Source: Oscillospiraceae bacterium
GTDB lineage: Bacteria > Bacillota > Clostridia > Oscillospirales > Ruminococcaceae
Direction of reading: 5' to 3'
DNA length: 64,000 nt
NCBI GenBank assembly: GCA_017427265.1
Contig: JAFRTG010000009.1
Location: 22,882 to 86,881 of the forward strand
The first letter of the stretch is position 1. Each line of letters starts with the position of its first letter. The position numbers were made by a program, and so were the translations under genes. The notes under the pieces were generated by a model that was not told the origin of the DNA, ran no database searches, and was given only the letters and a program-made list of their open reading frames with translations. Below are positions 27,176 to 36,585 of the stretch, piece after piece.

Positions 27176-28489
27176 ATGGACACATTTCAGGAAATCACCA
27201 CAACTGCGCCCGAAATCGGACACACTGTCGTGCTGGGCAAGGCAGGCAGCGGCAAAACCGCGGCCGCCTGTGCACGCGCAGCTTACTATGCTGCGCTGCC
27301 CGAGCACCCCGGCGTACTGCTGCTCACATGGAACCGCATCTCCGCAGAGCTTCTGCGCCAAAGGTTCCGCCGTGTACAGCGTCCCCCGAAAATCATGAGC
27401 TATCAGGATTTCGCCGTACAGCGTATGCGGCAGAGAAAGGTACTCAGCGGAAGCTGCCGGATCCTGACACCGCAAAAACAGCAGAATTATCTGCGGCAGG
27501 CACTCGCATACTGCCGAAGCCATTATCCGGATGAGCCGATGTTTCAGCTCCCGGAATCTTTTTATGCACCGCAGCTTTATTCATTCCGGCAGGCTGCGGC
27601 CTCCGCGCCGGACGGCGCTGACAGCTCCGTTCCGGAAAAACTCCGCCGCTGCCTTGAAGCACTCTATATGAAATATCTGGAGCTGCGTACCTTTGACGGC
27701 TGGCACTACGACCGGGACGATCTGGCGGAAGCGTTTTACCGCTCTGCACAGACATCGCGTCCGGAATACCGTTATGCGCATATTATTGTAGATCAGGCAG
27801 AAGAATTTTCGCCCGTCATGCTGCAGTCGCTGCTCACATGTTTGCAAAGCGGCGGCTCCTTTACGATGTTTGCCGATCCCGCCCAGCAGATCTGCAGCTG
27901 CAGGCACGCATGGCAGGAAGCAGGCATTCCGGTCAGCCGGATCCGTGTTCTGTCGGAAAAATGCCGCGCATCTGCAGAAATCGACGCATTTCTCAGCAAT
28001 ATCCTCCGCCGTCTGGATTGCCGTGCGCCTGCCGCAGAGGAGTGCGATCATGCAGACAGACTTGCGTTCCGTCTGTTTCCGACGCCTTCCGTTGAGGCCG
28101 AAGCGATCATCACGCAGGCACTGCAGATCAGCCGGCATGAACCGACGGTCATCCTCTGCCGGAACGGAAGAATGCTTGAACGCTTCCGGGAAATGCTCAG
28201 CTGCCGCCGTGCCGGCTTCACCGTACTCAACACAGATTCCAGTACCATTCCCCAGCACCGCACAGTCTATCTTTCTGAATACCGCGATGCGAAGGGACTG
28301 GTATTTCCGCATGTATTTCTGCCCGGCCTCTCGGCGCAGGCGCAAGCCGGTGCTGAGGACAGCCGTCGGGCGGAGCTCCGCCTGCTCTATGCAGCCGCGA
28401 GCCGTGCACAAAAAACGCTGCGGCTCTCAGGCAGCGGAATGCCCTCTCCCCTGCTCTCACCGCATTGCGTCTGCGTCACAAAATGCTAA
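27176..28489 (+). CDS. compact UvrD-like NTPase with altered Walker B
   Basis: A 437-residue SF1 helicase-like protein, far shorter than UvrD/PcrA (about 720). Motifs visible are Walker A GKAGSGKTAA (about 20-29), LLTWNRISAELLRQRF (Ia), IIVDQAEEF (II), FADPAQQI (III), LSEKCRASAEI (IV), YRDAKGLVFPHVFLPG (V) and LLYAAASRAQKTLRL (VI). Motif II normally reads DEAQ/DEFQ; here the catalytic Glu is Gln, so ATP hydrolysis may be impaired. It has its own promoter and terminator. Its role is unknown. Confidence 0.8.
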   Translation: MDTFQEITTTAPEIGHTVVLGKAGSGKTAAACARAAYYAALPEHPGVLLLTWNRISAELLRQRFRRVQRPPKIMSYQDFAVQRMRQRKVLSGSCRILTPQKQQNYLRQALAYCRSHYPDEPMFQLPESFYAPQLYSFRQAAASAPDGADSSVPEKLRRCLEALYMKYLELRTFDGWHYDRDDLAEAFYRSAQTSRPEYRYAHIIVDQAEEFSPVMLQSLLTCLQSGGSFTMFADPAQQICSCRHAWQEAGIPVSRIRVLSEKCRASAEIDAFLSNILRRLDCRAPAAEECDHADRLAFRLFPTPSVEAEAIITQALQISRHEPTVILCRNGRMLERFREMLSCRRAGFTVLNTDSSTIPQHRTVYLSEYRDAKGLVFPHVFLPGLSAQAQAGAEDSRRAELRLLYAAASRAQKTLRLSGSGMPSPLLSPHCVCVTKC

Positions 28490-28498
28490 AAATCATGC

Positions 28499-28536
28499 TT
28501 TCCGGCGATGTTTTTGCATCGCCGGAAAATTTTTTT
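28499..28536 (+). terminator. terminator of the helicase-like gene
   Basis: A 12-bp stem TTTCCGGCGATG / CATCGCCGGAAA, 6-nt loop, then TTTTTTT. Confidence 0.9.
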
Positions 28537-28556
28537 GCAGAAATACCGGTCAGGGC

Positions 28557-28606
28557 TTGACAAAGAACTACAAATGTAGTATAATACAGTAAACTACATT
28601 TGTAGA
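28557..28606 (+). promoter_or_regulatory. promoter with two BlaI/MecI-type operators
   Basis: The promoter is perfect: TTGACA (28557-28562), 17-bp spacer, TATAAT (28580-28585). Operator 1, ACTACAAATGTAGT (28567-28580), covers the spacer and -10. Operator 2, CTACATTTGTAG (28594-28605), covers the start of transcription. The TACA/TGTA dyads match the BlaI/MecI recognition sequence, so the downstream repressor should control its own operon. Confidence 0.9.
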
Positions 28607-28624
28607 ACGAAAGGAGGTTTCTGT

Positions 28625-29014
28625 ATGGAACCCAAAAAACTGCCGGATGCCGAATTTGAAATCATGAAGGCAATCTGGCAAATGCAGGAGCCGGTCACAT
28701 CCGGCATGGTCACGGAACAGCTGCGGCTGACGGTTCCCCCAAGAGAATGGAAGCCGCAGACAATCCTGACAATGCTCACCCGTCTGGAGCAGAAAGGCTT
28801 TCTGCGATCGGAAAAGCACGGCAGAGAACGTGCATACTACGTGCTGATTCCGCAGGCAGATTATCTGCAAATCGAAGCAAGCAGCTTCCGGCAGCGGTTT
28901 TCCGGCGGCCGCTTCACAGGACTTGTCAAGGCGCTCTGCGATACCGATGATCTGACCGCAGCAGACATCGAGGATCTGCAGCGCTGGCTCGAAGAAAGGA
29001 GCAAGCAGTCATGA
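28625..29014 (+). CDS. BlaI/MecI/CopY family repressor
   Basis: A 129-residue penicillinase-repressor family winged-helix protein: LPDAEFEIMKAIWQ, VPPREWKPQTILTMLTRLEQKGFLRSEKHGRERAYYVL, and a C-terminal dimerisation helix. It binds the two dyads in its own promoter and is normally cut after the partner sensor is activated. GAAAGGAGGTTTCTGT precedes the ATG. Its stop overlaps the sensor gene start. Confidence 0.93.
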   Translation: MEPKKLPDAEFEIMKAIWQMQEPVTSGMVTEQLRLTVPPREWKPQTILTMLTRLEQKGFLRSEKHGRERAYYVLIPQADYLQIEASSFRQRFSGGRFTGLVKALCDTDDLTAADIEDLQRWLEERSKQS

Positions 29015-30222
29015 TGATGAAAATTGTGCAGCATCTGTATCACGCAATCCTGAATGAAAATTTCCTGTCATATGTGATTCAGAGCATTATAATCTGCTCG
29101 CTGACGATGAGTTTCATCGCGGCATTCGTGCTCCTGATCTCCCGCCATATGAAGAACCGGCAGTCCGCCGCAGGACGCTGCCTGCTCTGGTGGGTAATCG
29201 GTTTTGGCTTCCTGATTCCGTGCAAGCCGCATCCGGCGGGCTCTATCACCGTCATCAGCGCAGACGGACTCCATGATTCACCTACTTTGGCGGATATGAT
29301 CGCATACCGTCTGCACAGCCGCTGCGATCTGAGCAAAGAATTCTTTGTTCTGCTGTTCTGCGTCTGGTTGATCGGTGCCGTCGTATACGGTACTGTGACA
29401 CTGAACCGTCAGGAGCAGTTCAGACGGGACATCAAACGGCTGCACAGACCCGCAGATATGCACACGCAGGCGCTCGCAGACCTGCTCTGCGATACGCTCA
29501 GCATCAGACGGCACATCCCGGTTTATACGGTTCCGGTGATTGAAACGCCCATGCTGAGCGGATTGCTGCGCCCCTGCATTCTGCTGCCGGAGCAGGAATA
29601 TGACAGCGAAGAGCTGCGGCTGATCCTGAAGCATGAGCTCTGCCATTACTGCCGCGACGATCTGCTCTGCAAGCTGCTGTGGATCGGCTGCCGGACAGTT
29701 CACTGGTTCAATCCGTTTCTGCCGCTGCTGATGCAGCAGATGGAGCAGGACTGCGAGCTCGCCTGCGATGAAGCCGTCATGGAGAACGAACCGTCTGATT
29801 CCGCGAACATTTACTGCAAGGCGATTCTGCACACGGCCATGCGCCGCACCGCCGGCAAAAGAACAGATACAGTGCTTGCAACGGGCTTTTCATGCAGCAA
29901 GGAGATTCTGCGTTCCCGTCTGCAGGCAATCCTTTCCGGTGTCCGAAAGCGCTGCTGCCCGGCTGTTGCGGCTGTCGCGCTGATCCTCACGCTCCTGACA
30001 GGCAGCCTTCTCGCATATGAGGTATTCGATACCATGCCGTCGCTTGCGCCGCACAACACGTTCATATCGACCGCCGCTGCGTCCGTACCGGTTCCGGAAA
30101 ACCCTGCCGAACCGCAAACGACGCTGCCGCCTCCTGAATATCTCACGGAGCAGAATATCCCCGCAGTTGAAGAGATGCCGGATGCGGTCCATACGCAGCC
30201 GCAGATCATTCCGCTCCCGTAA
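29011..30222 (+). CDS. BlaR1-type M56 family membrane metalloprotease
   Basis: A 403-residue protein with N-terminal membrane helices, a zinc protease motif HELCH (208-212) and downstream LACDEAVM, and one further helix near residue 325. It then ends in a Pro-rich tail of about 60 residues instead of the penicillin-binding sensor domain of true BlaR1. It presumably cleaves the BlaI-type partner in response to some other envelope signal. No beta-lactamase is in the operon. Confidence 0.88.
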   Translation: MMMKIVQHLYHAILNENFLSYVIQSIIICSLTMSFIAAFVLLISRHMKNRQSAAGRCLLWWVIGFGFLIPCKPHPAGSITVISADGLHDSPTLADMIAYRLHSRCDLSKEFFVLLFCVWLIGAVVYGTVTLNRQEQFRRDIKRLHRPADMHTQALADLLCDTLSIRRHIPVYTVPVIETPMLSGLLRPCILLPEQEYDSEELRLILKHELCHYCRDDLLCKLLWIGCRTVHWFNPFLPLLMQQMEQDCELACDEAVMENEPSDSANIYCKAILHTAMRRTAGKRTDTVLATGFSCSKEILRSRLQAILSGVRKRCCPAVAAVALILTLLTGSLLAYEVFDTMPSLAPHNTFISTAAASVPVPENPAEPQTTLPPPEYLTEQNIPAVEEMPDAVHTQPQIIPLP

Positions 30223-30226
30223 ACAC

Positions 30227-30258
30227 CAAACCGGACAGCAGACATGTGCTGTCCGGTT
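30227..30258 (+). terminator. terminator of the repressor/sensor operon
   Basis: Stem AAACCGGACAGCA / TGCTGTCCGGTTT with loop GACATG and a T-run. Confidence 0.9.
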
Positions 30259-30330
30259 TTTCATTCAGCGGGGACAGAGCATTTCATCCACACCAGAGCT
30301 TTTTTTGCGCTCCGGAATCATTCCGCACGC

Positions 30331-30359
30331 TTGTATTTTGTCTCCGTGTGTGATATAAT
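30331..30359 (+). promoter_or_regulatory. promoter of the Xre regulator
   Basis: TTGTAT (30331-30336), 17-bp spacer, TATAAT (30354-30359). The leader is about 190 nt with no gene in it. Confidence 0.6.
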
Positions 30360-30555
30360 GGTTCATGCGCTGCGATGAAATCGCACCGAACGGCAATCGG
30401 CAAATTGCTGCGATTGCGTATCGTTTACAGCGCACTCTATGTGATATTTACACAAGACATGCCGTGTCCGGAGCCGAAAAAGCGGCATTTCTCACTTTGT
30501 GTCGTGGACTTTGGCGGGAAAAAGCAGTATGCTTGTAATGAAAGGAGGCAGCAGA

Positions 30556-31131
30556 ATGGATCAGATCAAGATCGGTCAATTTCTGAAAGAGCTGCGAAAG
30601 GAAAAGGCGCTGACGCAGGAACAGCTGGCAGAGCATTTCGGCGTATCGGGCAGAACTGTAAGCCGCTGGGAAAACGGCAACAATATGCCGGATATCAGCA
30701 TTCTGATTGAGCTTGCGGATTATTACAGTGTTGACATCCGCGAGCTGATCGACGGAGAAAGGAAAAGTGAGGATATGGATATGCAAACAAAAGAGATTGT
30801 CGAAAAGGTTGTTGACTATACGACCGAGGACAAGGAACAGGTCATCAAACAGACGCTGCACGAGTCGATTGCAGGTATCATAACGCTGGCAACGGGCATT
30901 ATACTTGCCTTGTTTTACACAGGGAGCAATACCGTGGTCATCAACATCCGGGACATGTGCTTCTCCTTAACAGCAGTGGCGCTGTTCTCAATTTTTCTGT
31001 ACTCCAGCGGCAAGGCTGCGGAGATGAAAAAGAATAAACGCAAGCAGAAAATCTTTTTCATTACAATGATTGCAGGACTCATTCTGATCGGGTTTATCAT
31101 CACAGTGCTGACATGCACATTCAGCGCATGA
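30556..31131 (+). CDS. Xre-family regulator with C-terminal membrane helices
   Basis: A 191-residue protein: an Xre helix-turn-helix (IGQFLKELRKEKALTQEQLAEHFGVSGRTVSRWENGNNMPD, about 5-46), a helical linker, then three hydrophobic segments (about 100-190). This type of membrane-tethered Xre protein is common in Firmicutes and may sense an envelope signal. AAAGGAGGCAGCAGA precedes the ATG. A terminator follows; it is the last chromosomal gene before the integrated element. Confidence 0.85.
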   Translation: MDQIKIGQFLKELRKEKALTQEQLAEHFGVSGRTVSRWENGNNMPDISILIELADYYSVDIRELIDGERKSEDMDMQTKEIVEKVVDYTTEDKEQVIKQTLHESIAGIITLATGIILALFYTGSNTVVINIRDMCFSLTAVALFSIFLYSSGKAAEMKKNKRKQKIFFITMIAGLILIGFIITVLTCTFSA

Positions 31132-31172
31132 AATACGGCGCATTCCCCTGCCGGCCGGATGCTTGCATACTG

Positions 31173-31208
31173 AAAAAGGCTGAGCTGCCGGAAGCGTTCA
31201 GCCTTTTT
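31173..31208 (+). terminator. terminator of the Xre gene
   Basis: AAAAAGGCTGA pairs with TCAGCCTTTTT across a 14-nt loop. Confidence 0.8.
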
Positions 31209-31265
31209 GATTGTATACAGAAAACAGGCCGCAAACTGTTCCGTTTACGACCTGTCTCATAAAAA

Positions 31266-31288
31266 TGGTCGAGGTGACAGGACTTGAA
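31266..31288 (-). other. tRNA 3'-end fragment; candidate left attachment site (attL)
   Basis: Read on the minus strand, the 23 bases give TTCAAGTCCTGT (T-loop and T-stem) followed by CACCTCG (acceptor strand), discriminator A and CCA. The 5' part of the tRNA is absent: the T-stem partner and everything upstream are unrelated. This is what remains when an element integrates into a tRNA 3' end. The acceptor sequence fits a tRNA-Pro of CGAGGTG type, by inference. Confidence 0.75.
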
Positions 31289-31386
31289 CAAAATCTACCT
31301 ATCACGAGTCAAACGATCCGCCTATTTGTTACAGTCAAACAGTATTATTTTATCATACATCAAGTGGAATGTCAAGATTATTTCAA

Positions 31387-31439
31387 AAAAAAGCATCCAT
31401 ATCAACCTGAAGCATTTGGATTGGTATGGATGCTTTTTT
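31387..31439. terminator. bidirectional terminator at the element edge
   Basis: AAAAAAGCATCCATA (31387-31401) pairs perfectly with 31425-31439 across a 23-nt loop, with A and T runs on both sides. It insulates the integrase from the chromosome. Confidence 0.85.
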
Positions 31440-31500
31440 GGTCACTATGCTATAATATATGTGTCCATTGGACTACTATATATAAAAAGGAGCATACAGA

Positions 31501-32115
31501 TGCCGTTAAAACAACCTGAAAACGATCCCACATTCGATGTTCTTGCATACATGCGTTCGCTTTCCCCTATTCCGGACGGAAAGTACGAGTGTGCAACAGT
31601 TGCCGACTGGACTGTCTGCTGGTTACTCCATTATTGTTCCGGAATTAAAGAGTCCACAAAAATGGAGTACGAAAAGATCGTTCAGCAGCATATCAATCGC
31701 GTTCTCGGAAAAGTTCTTCTGACGGAATTATCACACGAGGATGTTCAGCTGTTTATCAACAGCCTGAATATGGGAATCGGTATCGACAATAAGTTAAGCC
31801 CGAAAAGCATTAAAAACATTCATGGGACACTCCATATTTGCCTGAAAGTCGCTGTGGATTTCGGATATATCAATGCGAATCCAGCGGACAAGATCATTCT
31901 GCCGAAGAAAACCACTCCGGAGATTGTTCACCTTGAACCGGAGATTCTGCATGACTTCTTCGGTGCAATCAAGAATCATCCTAAGCGGCTTCTGTTTATT
32001 GTTTCTATTTTTACCGGAATGCGCGAAGGTGAGATCATCGCTTTCACATGGGACTGCGTTCGGTTCGATACCGGCGATATTTACCTCTATCGCCAGCTTT
32101 CTCAAAATGTATATG
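31501..32115 (+). pseudogene. tyrosine site-specific integrase, C-terminal part lost
   Basis: About 205 residues remain: an N-terminal core-binding domain (TKMEYEKIVQQHINRVLG) and the start of the catalytic domain with the first active Arg in FTGMREGEIIAFTWD. The HxxR box and the catalytic Tyr are missing because a group II intron begins near 32116. What follows the intron is not integrase. The protein cannot catalyse integration or excision. AAAAGGAGCATACAG precedes the ATG. Placement next to the tRNA fragment is typical of ICE integrases. Confidence 0.85.
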
Positions 32116-34502
32116 GTTCGTTTTTCTGTATACATCTCATCGGTTGAAATACCATTGAGGACTTTGAAGAACTGTAATTCAAATCAAAGTCAGATTCTCT
32201 CGGTGTACGGCAGCAGCCTAAGGGCTTCACAAATAGGATAGAGATTTAGGAACGTTTGAGAGCCTGTTATCGGAGTTTTACAGAACGCTGAAGGTAACAG
32301 GAAGTCAGCCGTCCCATAGTAGTCTGAGGTTGGGAAAGCCAACCACAAAGAGCTGAAATGCTCTGCGGCGAAGGGGACGAGTCAGATTAATGATAAATTT
32401 CACGAATTGAGAACAAATAACTCCCTGAAATATTGGGTGACGAACTATGGGGTGATACCTTATACATCTAAACGTCATGTTCTCGGACGAAAGCGACCTA
32501 AAAAGATGTCAGGATTATCTTTACCAAAAGAGCCTTGACAATGTCACTTTCACAGGATTGATTGAAGCAATGTGTAACGAGGTTACGATTGTAACAGCAA
32601 TTCATGACATCAAATCCAATCACGGCAGTAAAACGCCGGGAGTGGATGGTAGAAACATCAACCAATATCTGCAAATGGGCAAAGATGAATTAATTGCACT
32701 GATTCAGTCCAGATTTCACAGTTATAAACCCAAACCTGCAAGACGCGAATATATCGCCAAAGCAAACGGAAAATTGCGTCCGTTAGGCATACCGACTATG
32801 CTTGACAGGATCATACAGCAATGTATGAAAATCATACTGGAACCGATATGCGAAGCAAAGTTTTACCCGCACAGCTACGGTTTCAGACCGTACAGGGCGC
32901 AGAAACATGCAATCAGAGACATCGTAAATGTTATCAATGCAACAGGCATCCGGAAAGATAAGGCGGTATGGGCGATTGAGGGCGACATTAAAGGATACTT
33001 TGATACGATCAATCACAGGATTCTGATGCGGAAGCTCTGGAAAATAGGAATCCATGATAAACGGGTTCTGAAAATCATAAGCCAGATGCTGAAAGCGGGA
33101 TATATTGAACACGGATTGTATCATATGACTACAACAGGAACCCCGCAGGGCGGCATATTATCGCCGCTGCTTGCAAATGTATATCTGAATGATTTTGACT
33201 GGTATGTAGGCAGAAAATATCTGGAACCGCATAGAAAATGCCTGCGTAAAAGTAATGACACAAGAAGACTGAAAGCACACGGCGCAACACCAAAGTATAA
33301 TTTCAGATATGCAGATGATTGGGTAATACTGACGACATCAAAGGAAGAAGCCGAAAGGCTGAAACGTGAATTGACCAAATACTTCAAATACCAGCTAAAG
33401 CTTGAATTGTCGCAGGAAAAAACATATGTCACAGACCTGCGCGACAAAGGCATCCGATTTCTCGGATTTGTAGTGAAAGCGGAGCGGAAACGGAAAACAC
33501 CGAATCCGAAATCATGGACTGACAATCTTGTCGGAAAACCGTACCCAGACCTTGAAAGGCTAAAGCGGAAAACAGATAAAATTAAGGAAGCGATCAGGAC
33601 AATCCAAACGTATGAAGCACCTACTTCCAGAGCGGCAAAGATACAGGAAATCAATTCCATGATAATGGGAATTGCACAGTATTTACAGCCGTCTATCTGT
33701 TCGCACGCTTATAACATCATAGACAGGAAAGTCAATAATACTGCATTTGCGGTATGGAAAAGAATGTACCCGCACAGCTACAATCAAATGCAGATTCCGC
33801 TGCAAAACCTTTGTAATCTCCCGCACAGACATCAGGGATATACAAGTACGACATTTGCGATCAGGGTTGAGGGGTTCTGGTTCGGTCTGACCTACGCATT
33901 CATCACGCACAGCAAGTATGAGACCAAGCCTTTCGATCAGAAAACAACACCCTATACCGAAGACGGCAGAAAACGATATTTACAGCAATGTAAGAATAAC
34001 AAGCGCCTACCATGCAACAGACCTTCAATTAACAATGCAATGACGCTTGCTTTTACGCCTTATGTAAAAGGGAAATTCTGGAAGCAGAATTTCGAGTATT
34101 ACATGAATCGGGAGTATGCTTTTAATCGGGACAAAGGCAAATGTAAATGCTGTGGGAAATATTTGAGCGGAGATGCAGACGGACATTGTCATCACGTTGA
34201 CAGAAAATTGCCGCTGGACAGAATCAATAAAGTGCAGAATCTGGCATGGGTCTGTGTTGAATGTCATCATATGATTCATAACAGCCCGATTTCCAATGTT
34301 GATGTTAAGACAGAACGAAAAATCATGAAATATCGTGCAAAACTCAAAAAGTGAAATTTATCGCAGGCTGTATATCGTGAGAGTACAGCTTTGTTGAGAG
34401 AAAAGTAAGTTAATCTGATGGAACGCTGTGTGCGGTGAAAGCTGCATGCACAGTGTGAGGTGGGGGAAAACCCGGAGATTGTCTCAAAGGGTTACCTATC
34501 AC
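32116..34502 (+). mobile_element. group II intron
   Basis: Contains a maturase gene and a clear domain V (about 34421-34460: GTGTGCGGTGAAAGC with GAAA tetraloop, then GCATGCAC), followed by a domain VI-like hairpin and the AY-type 3' end CCTATCAC. The 5' end is placed at GTTCG (32116), a weak match to the GUGYG consensus, so it is approximate by some tens of bases. The flanks are from different genes, so splicing would not restore either. Confidence 0.8.
32477..34354 (+). CDS. ltrA: group II intron reverse transcriptase/maturase with HNH domain
   Basis: A 625-residue intron-encoded protein: RT domain with GVDGRNINQYL, RPLGIPTMLDRIIQQ, GDIKGYFDTINH, GTPQGGILSPLLANVYL and YADDWVI (active site), a maturase region (about 380-470), and a C-terminal HNH endonuclease (CKCCGKY...HCHHVDRK...CVECHHMIH). 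It is apparently intact, so the intron could still move in trans or retrohome. Confidence 0.95.
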   Translation: MFSDESDLKRCQDYLYQKSLDNVTFTGLIEAMCNEVTIVTAIHDIKSNHGSKTPGVDGRNINQYLQMGKDELIALIQSRFHSYKPKPARREYIAKANGKLRPLGIPTMLDRIIQQCMKIILEPICEAKFYPHSYGFRPYRAQKHAIRDIVNVINATGIRKDKAVWAIEGDIKGYFDTINHRILMRKLWKIGIHDKRVLKIISQMLKAGYIEHGLYHMTTTGTPQGGILSPLLANVYLNDFDWYVGRKYLEPHRKCLRKSNDTRRLKAHGATPKYNFRYADDWVILTTSKEEAERLKRELTKYFKYQLKLELSQEKTYVTDLRDKGIRFLGFVVKAERKRKTPNPKSWTDNLVGKPYPDLERLKRKTDKIKEAIRTIQTYEAPTSRAAKIQEINSMIMGIAQYLQPSICSHAYNIIDRKVNNTAFAVWKRMYPHSYNQMQIPLQNLCNLPHRHQGYTSTTFAIRVEGFWFGLTYAFITHSKYETKPFDQKTTPYTEDGRKRYLQQCKNNKRLPCNRPSINNAMTLAFTPYVKGKFWKQNFEYYMNREYAFNRDKGKCKCCGKYLSGDADGHCHHVDRKLPLDRINKVQNLAWVCVECHHMIHNSPISNVDVKTERKIMKYRAKLKK

Positions 34503-36514
34503 CATGCTTCGTCACGACAAAAATGACAAATGTTTCCGGTGTTACGACAAAGGCATCCGGCATTGCAGATGACATGCAGATGAAGTGCGATTACTTCAAC
34601 GAGGAACTCGGTGACGGTCATATTCTTTTTAGTACCGGCACACCGGTATCGAACTCGATGACAGAACTCTATGTCATGACAAGATACCTTCGCTCCGATC
34701 TGCTTGCGATGACCGGCACAGAACGATTTGACGATTGGGCAGCGACATTCGGAAATGTGACGCAAAAGAACAAGATGAATCAAGCAGGACAGATGCAGCT
34801 CAAGACGAGTTTCAGCTCGTTCAAGAATATGCCGGAACTCATGCAGATGTATAAAGAGTTTGCCGATCTGGTATCTGCTGACAAACTTGCTGAAACGACC
34901 AAGCGTCCGGATCTGATTACCGGTCAGCCGCAGATCATCGCTGTGGAAGCATCGCCGGAACAGAAAGCATATGTCGAACAGCTTGCTGAAAGGTCGCTTG
35001 CTTGCCAGAACGGTTTTGTCGATCCGCATACAGACAATCCGTTGAAGATCACACATGAAGCGAGATTGGTCGGACTCGGCAACCGTGCAATCGCAGCATT
35101 GTACCGGCAGAAGGACGGCGAAAAAGGCGAACTCCCTGACGGGTTTATCGAAGATCATGACAGCAAGATTGATGCCTGCCTTGAAAATGTCAAGAAGCTC
35201 TATGACAAGACCGCGCCTGAAAGCGGTGTCCAGATTATCTTCTCGGATATCGCTGTCAATGATGACAAGGGTAACTTCTCCGCTTATAAGTACATGCGTG
35301 ATAAGCTGGTCGCTATGGGTATCCCGGAAAAGGAAATCGTCTTTGCTCCGAAGGCAAGTGCAAGAAACCGTGAAGATATTTTCCGTGACATTAACGAAGG
35401 AAGATACCGCGTGGTAATTGCTTCAACCAGTACGCTCGGCACCGGCGCGAACATTCAGAAGAAACTTTACGCGCTCCACAATTTCGACATTCCGTGGAAG
35501 CCAAGCGACTTTGAACAAAGACAAGGAAGAATCCTGCGGCAAGGCAACAGCTATGATGCAGTTGAGATTTTCAACTACGTTACAAAAGGAACACTTGACA
35601 GCTTCCTCTATCAGATCGTGACAGACAAGGCACGTTATATCGCGCAGCTCTGGAACGATGAATGCCCGGCTCGTATCATGGAAGACTGTGACGAAACTGT
35701 ACTTACTTACGGTCACTTCCAAGCAGTCGCACAGGATAATCCCGATCTGCTGCATCATCTGGAATTGCAGAATAAGGTTGATGAGCTGAAACTCCTGCGC
35801 AGCGAATATCGCAAAGAAACTTCTACGCTTCAGCGCAGAGTGGCGCAGATTCCGGATTTGCTTGAACAGACAAAGCAGAGAATCGAAGCAACGAAAAAGG
35901 ATATTGACAGCGTTTCTGCAATGCGTGACAAGCAGACCGGAAAGATCAGCGAACTGTCCGTCCGGAAAAATGCCGGTCACGGAGAGGTTATACGCGACCA
36001 CGGCGAAATCAATAAATACCTGCTTTCCAAGATTCAGAGCAAGGCAAAGGCTCCGTTCGATGAACAGCCCGGTTTCACGATTGGGAACTTTACTGTTACA
36101 GTTCAGAGCAGTCACAGGTATGCCGGAGAATTTGAATTTGTCATCAAGGGCGAATGGGACAAGGTGTATTATGTGGATGCTGCCAATGACGAAAAAGCTG
36201 ATAACTGCCGCCGCATCTCCAATTTCTTCGATACCGGTTTGGAGAAAGAGTTGGCTAGAGCAGAGCAGAAAATCGAAGACCTTAACATGGAACAGAAGCA
36301 ATCGCAGGAGCGCATCGACAAGCCGTTCCCGGCACAGGACGAGCTGGATGAAGCAGAACAGGAACTCGCAGATCTGGACATTAAGCTGACGCAGAACGGA
36401 CTTTTGACAGATGGCGCAGAATATGCAAACGGCGAGGAAGGCAACGACCAGACTTTCATTCCCGATAATGACGAAGACGAGGAAGATACCTATTTCGCTG
36501 ACCATTCATTATAA
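34503..36514 (+). pseudogene. C-terminal part of a large SNF2-type helicase of the element
   Basis: Reads FVTTKMTNVSGVTTKASG directly after the intron. It contains the second helicase lobe (LFSTGTPVSNSMTELYV, VIASTSTLGTGANIQKKLYAL, DIPWKPSDFEQRQGRILRQG) and a long coiled-coil tail. Full-length homologs on ICEs are very large proteins, often with methyltransferase and helicase lobe 1 upstream; all of that is missing. Residues before about 34503 in this frame are intron sequence, not protein. Without Walker A it should be inactive. Confidence 0.8.
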
Positions 36515-36585
36515 GACGTAATAACAGATTGAAGCTGCCCTTTTCGGAAGGGGAGGGCAGCTTCTTTCAAAAAGGAGGATAGAAA

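Noticed and set aside
31211-31500. Open readings across the tRNA fragment and integrase leader
   Set aside because: They run through a tRNA piece and a terminator, and the integrase has a clear start at 31501.
34460-34502. N-terminal residues of the helicase reading
   Set aside because: These bases are domain V/VI of the group II intron, not protein-coding.
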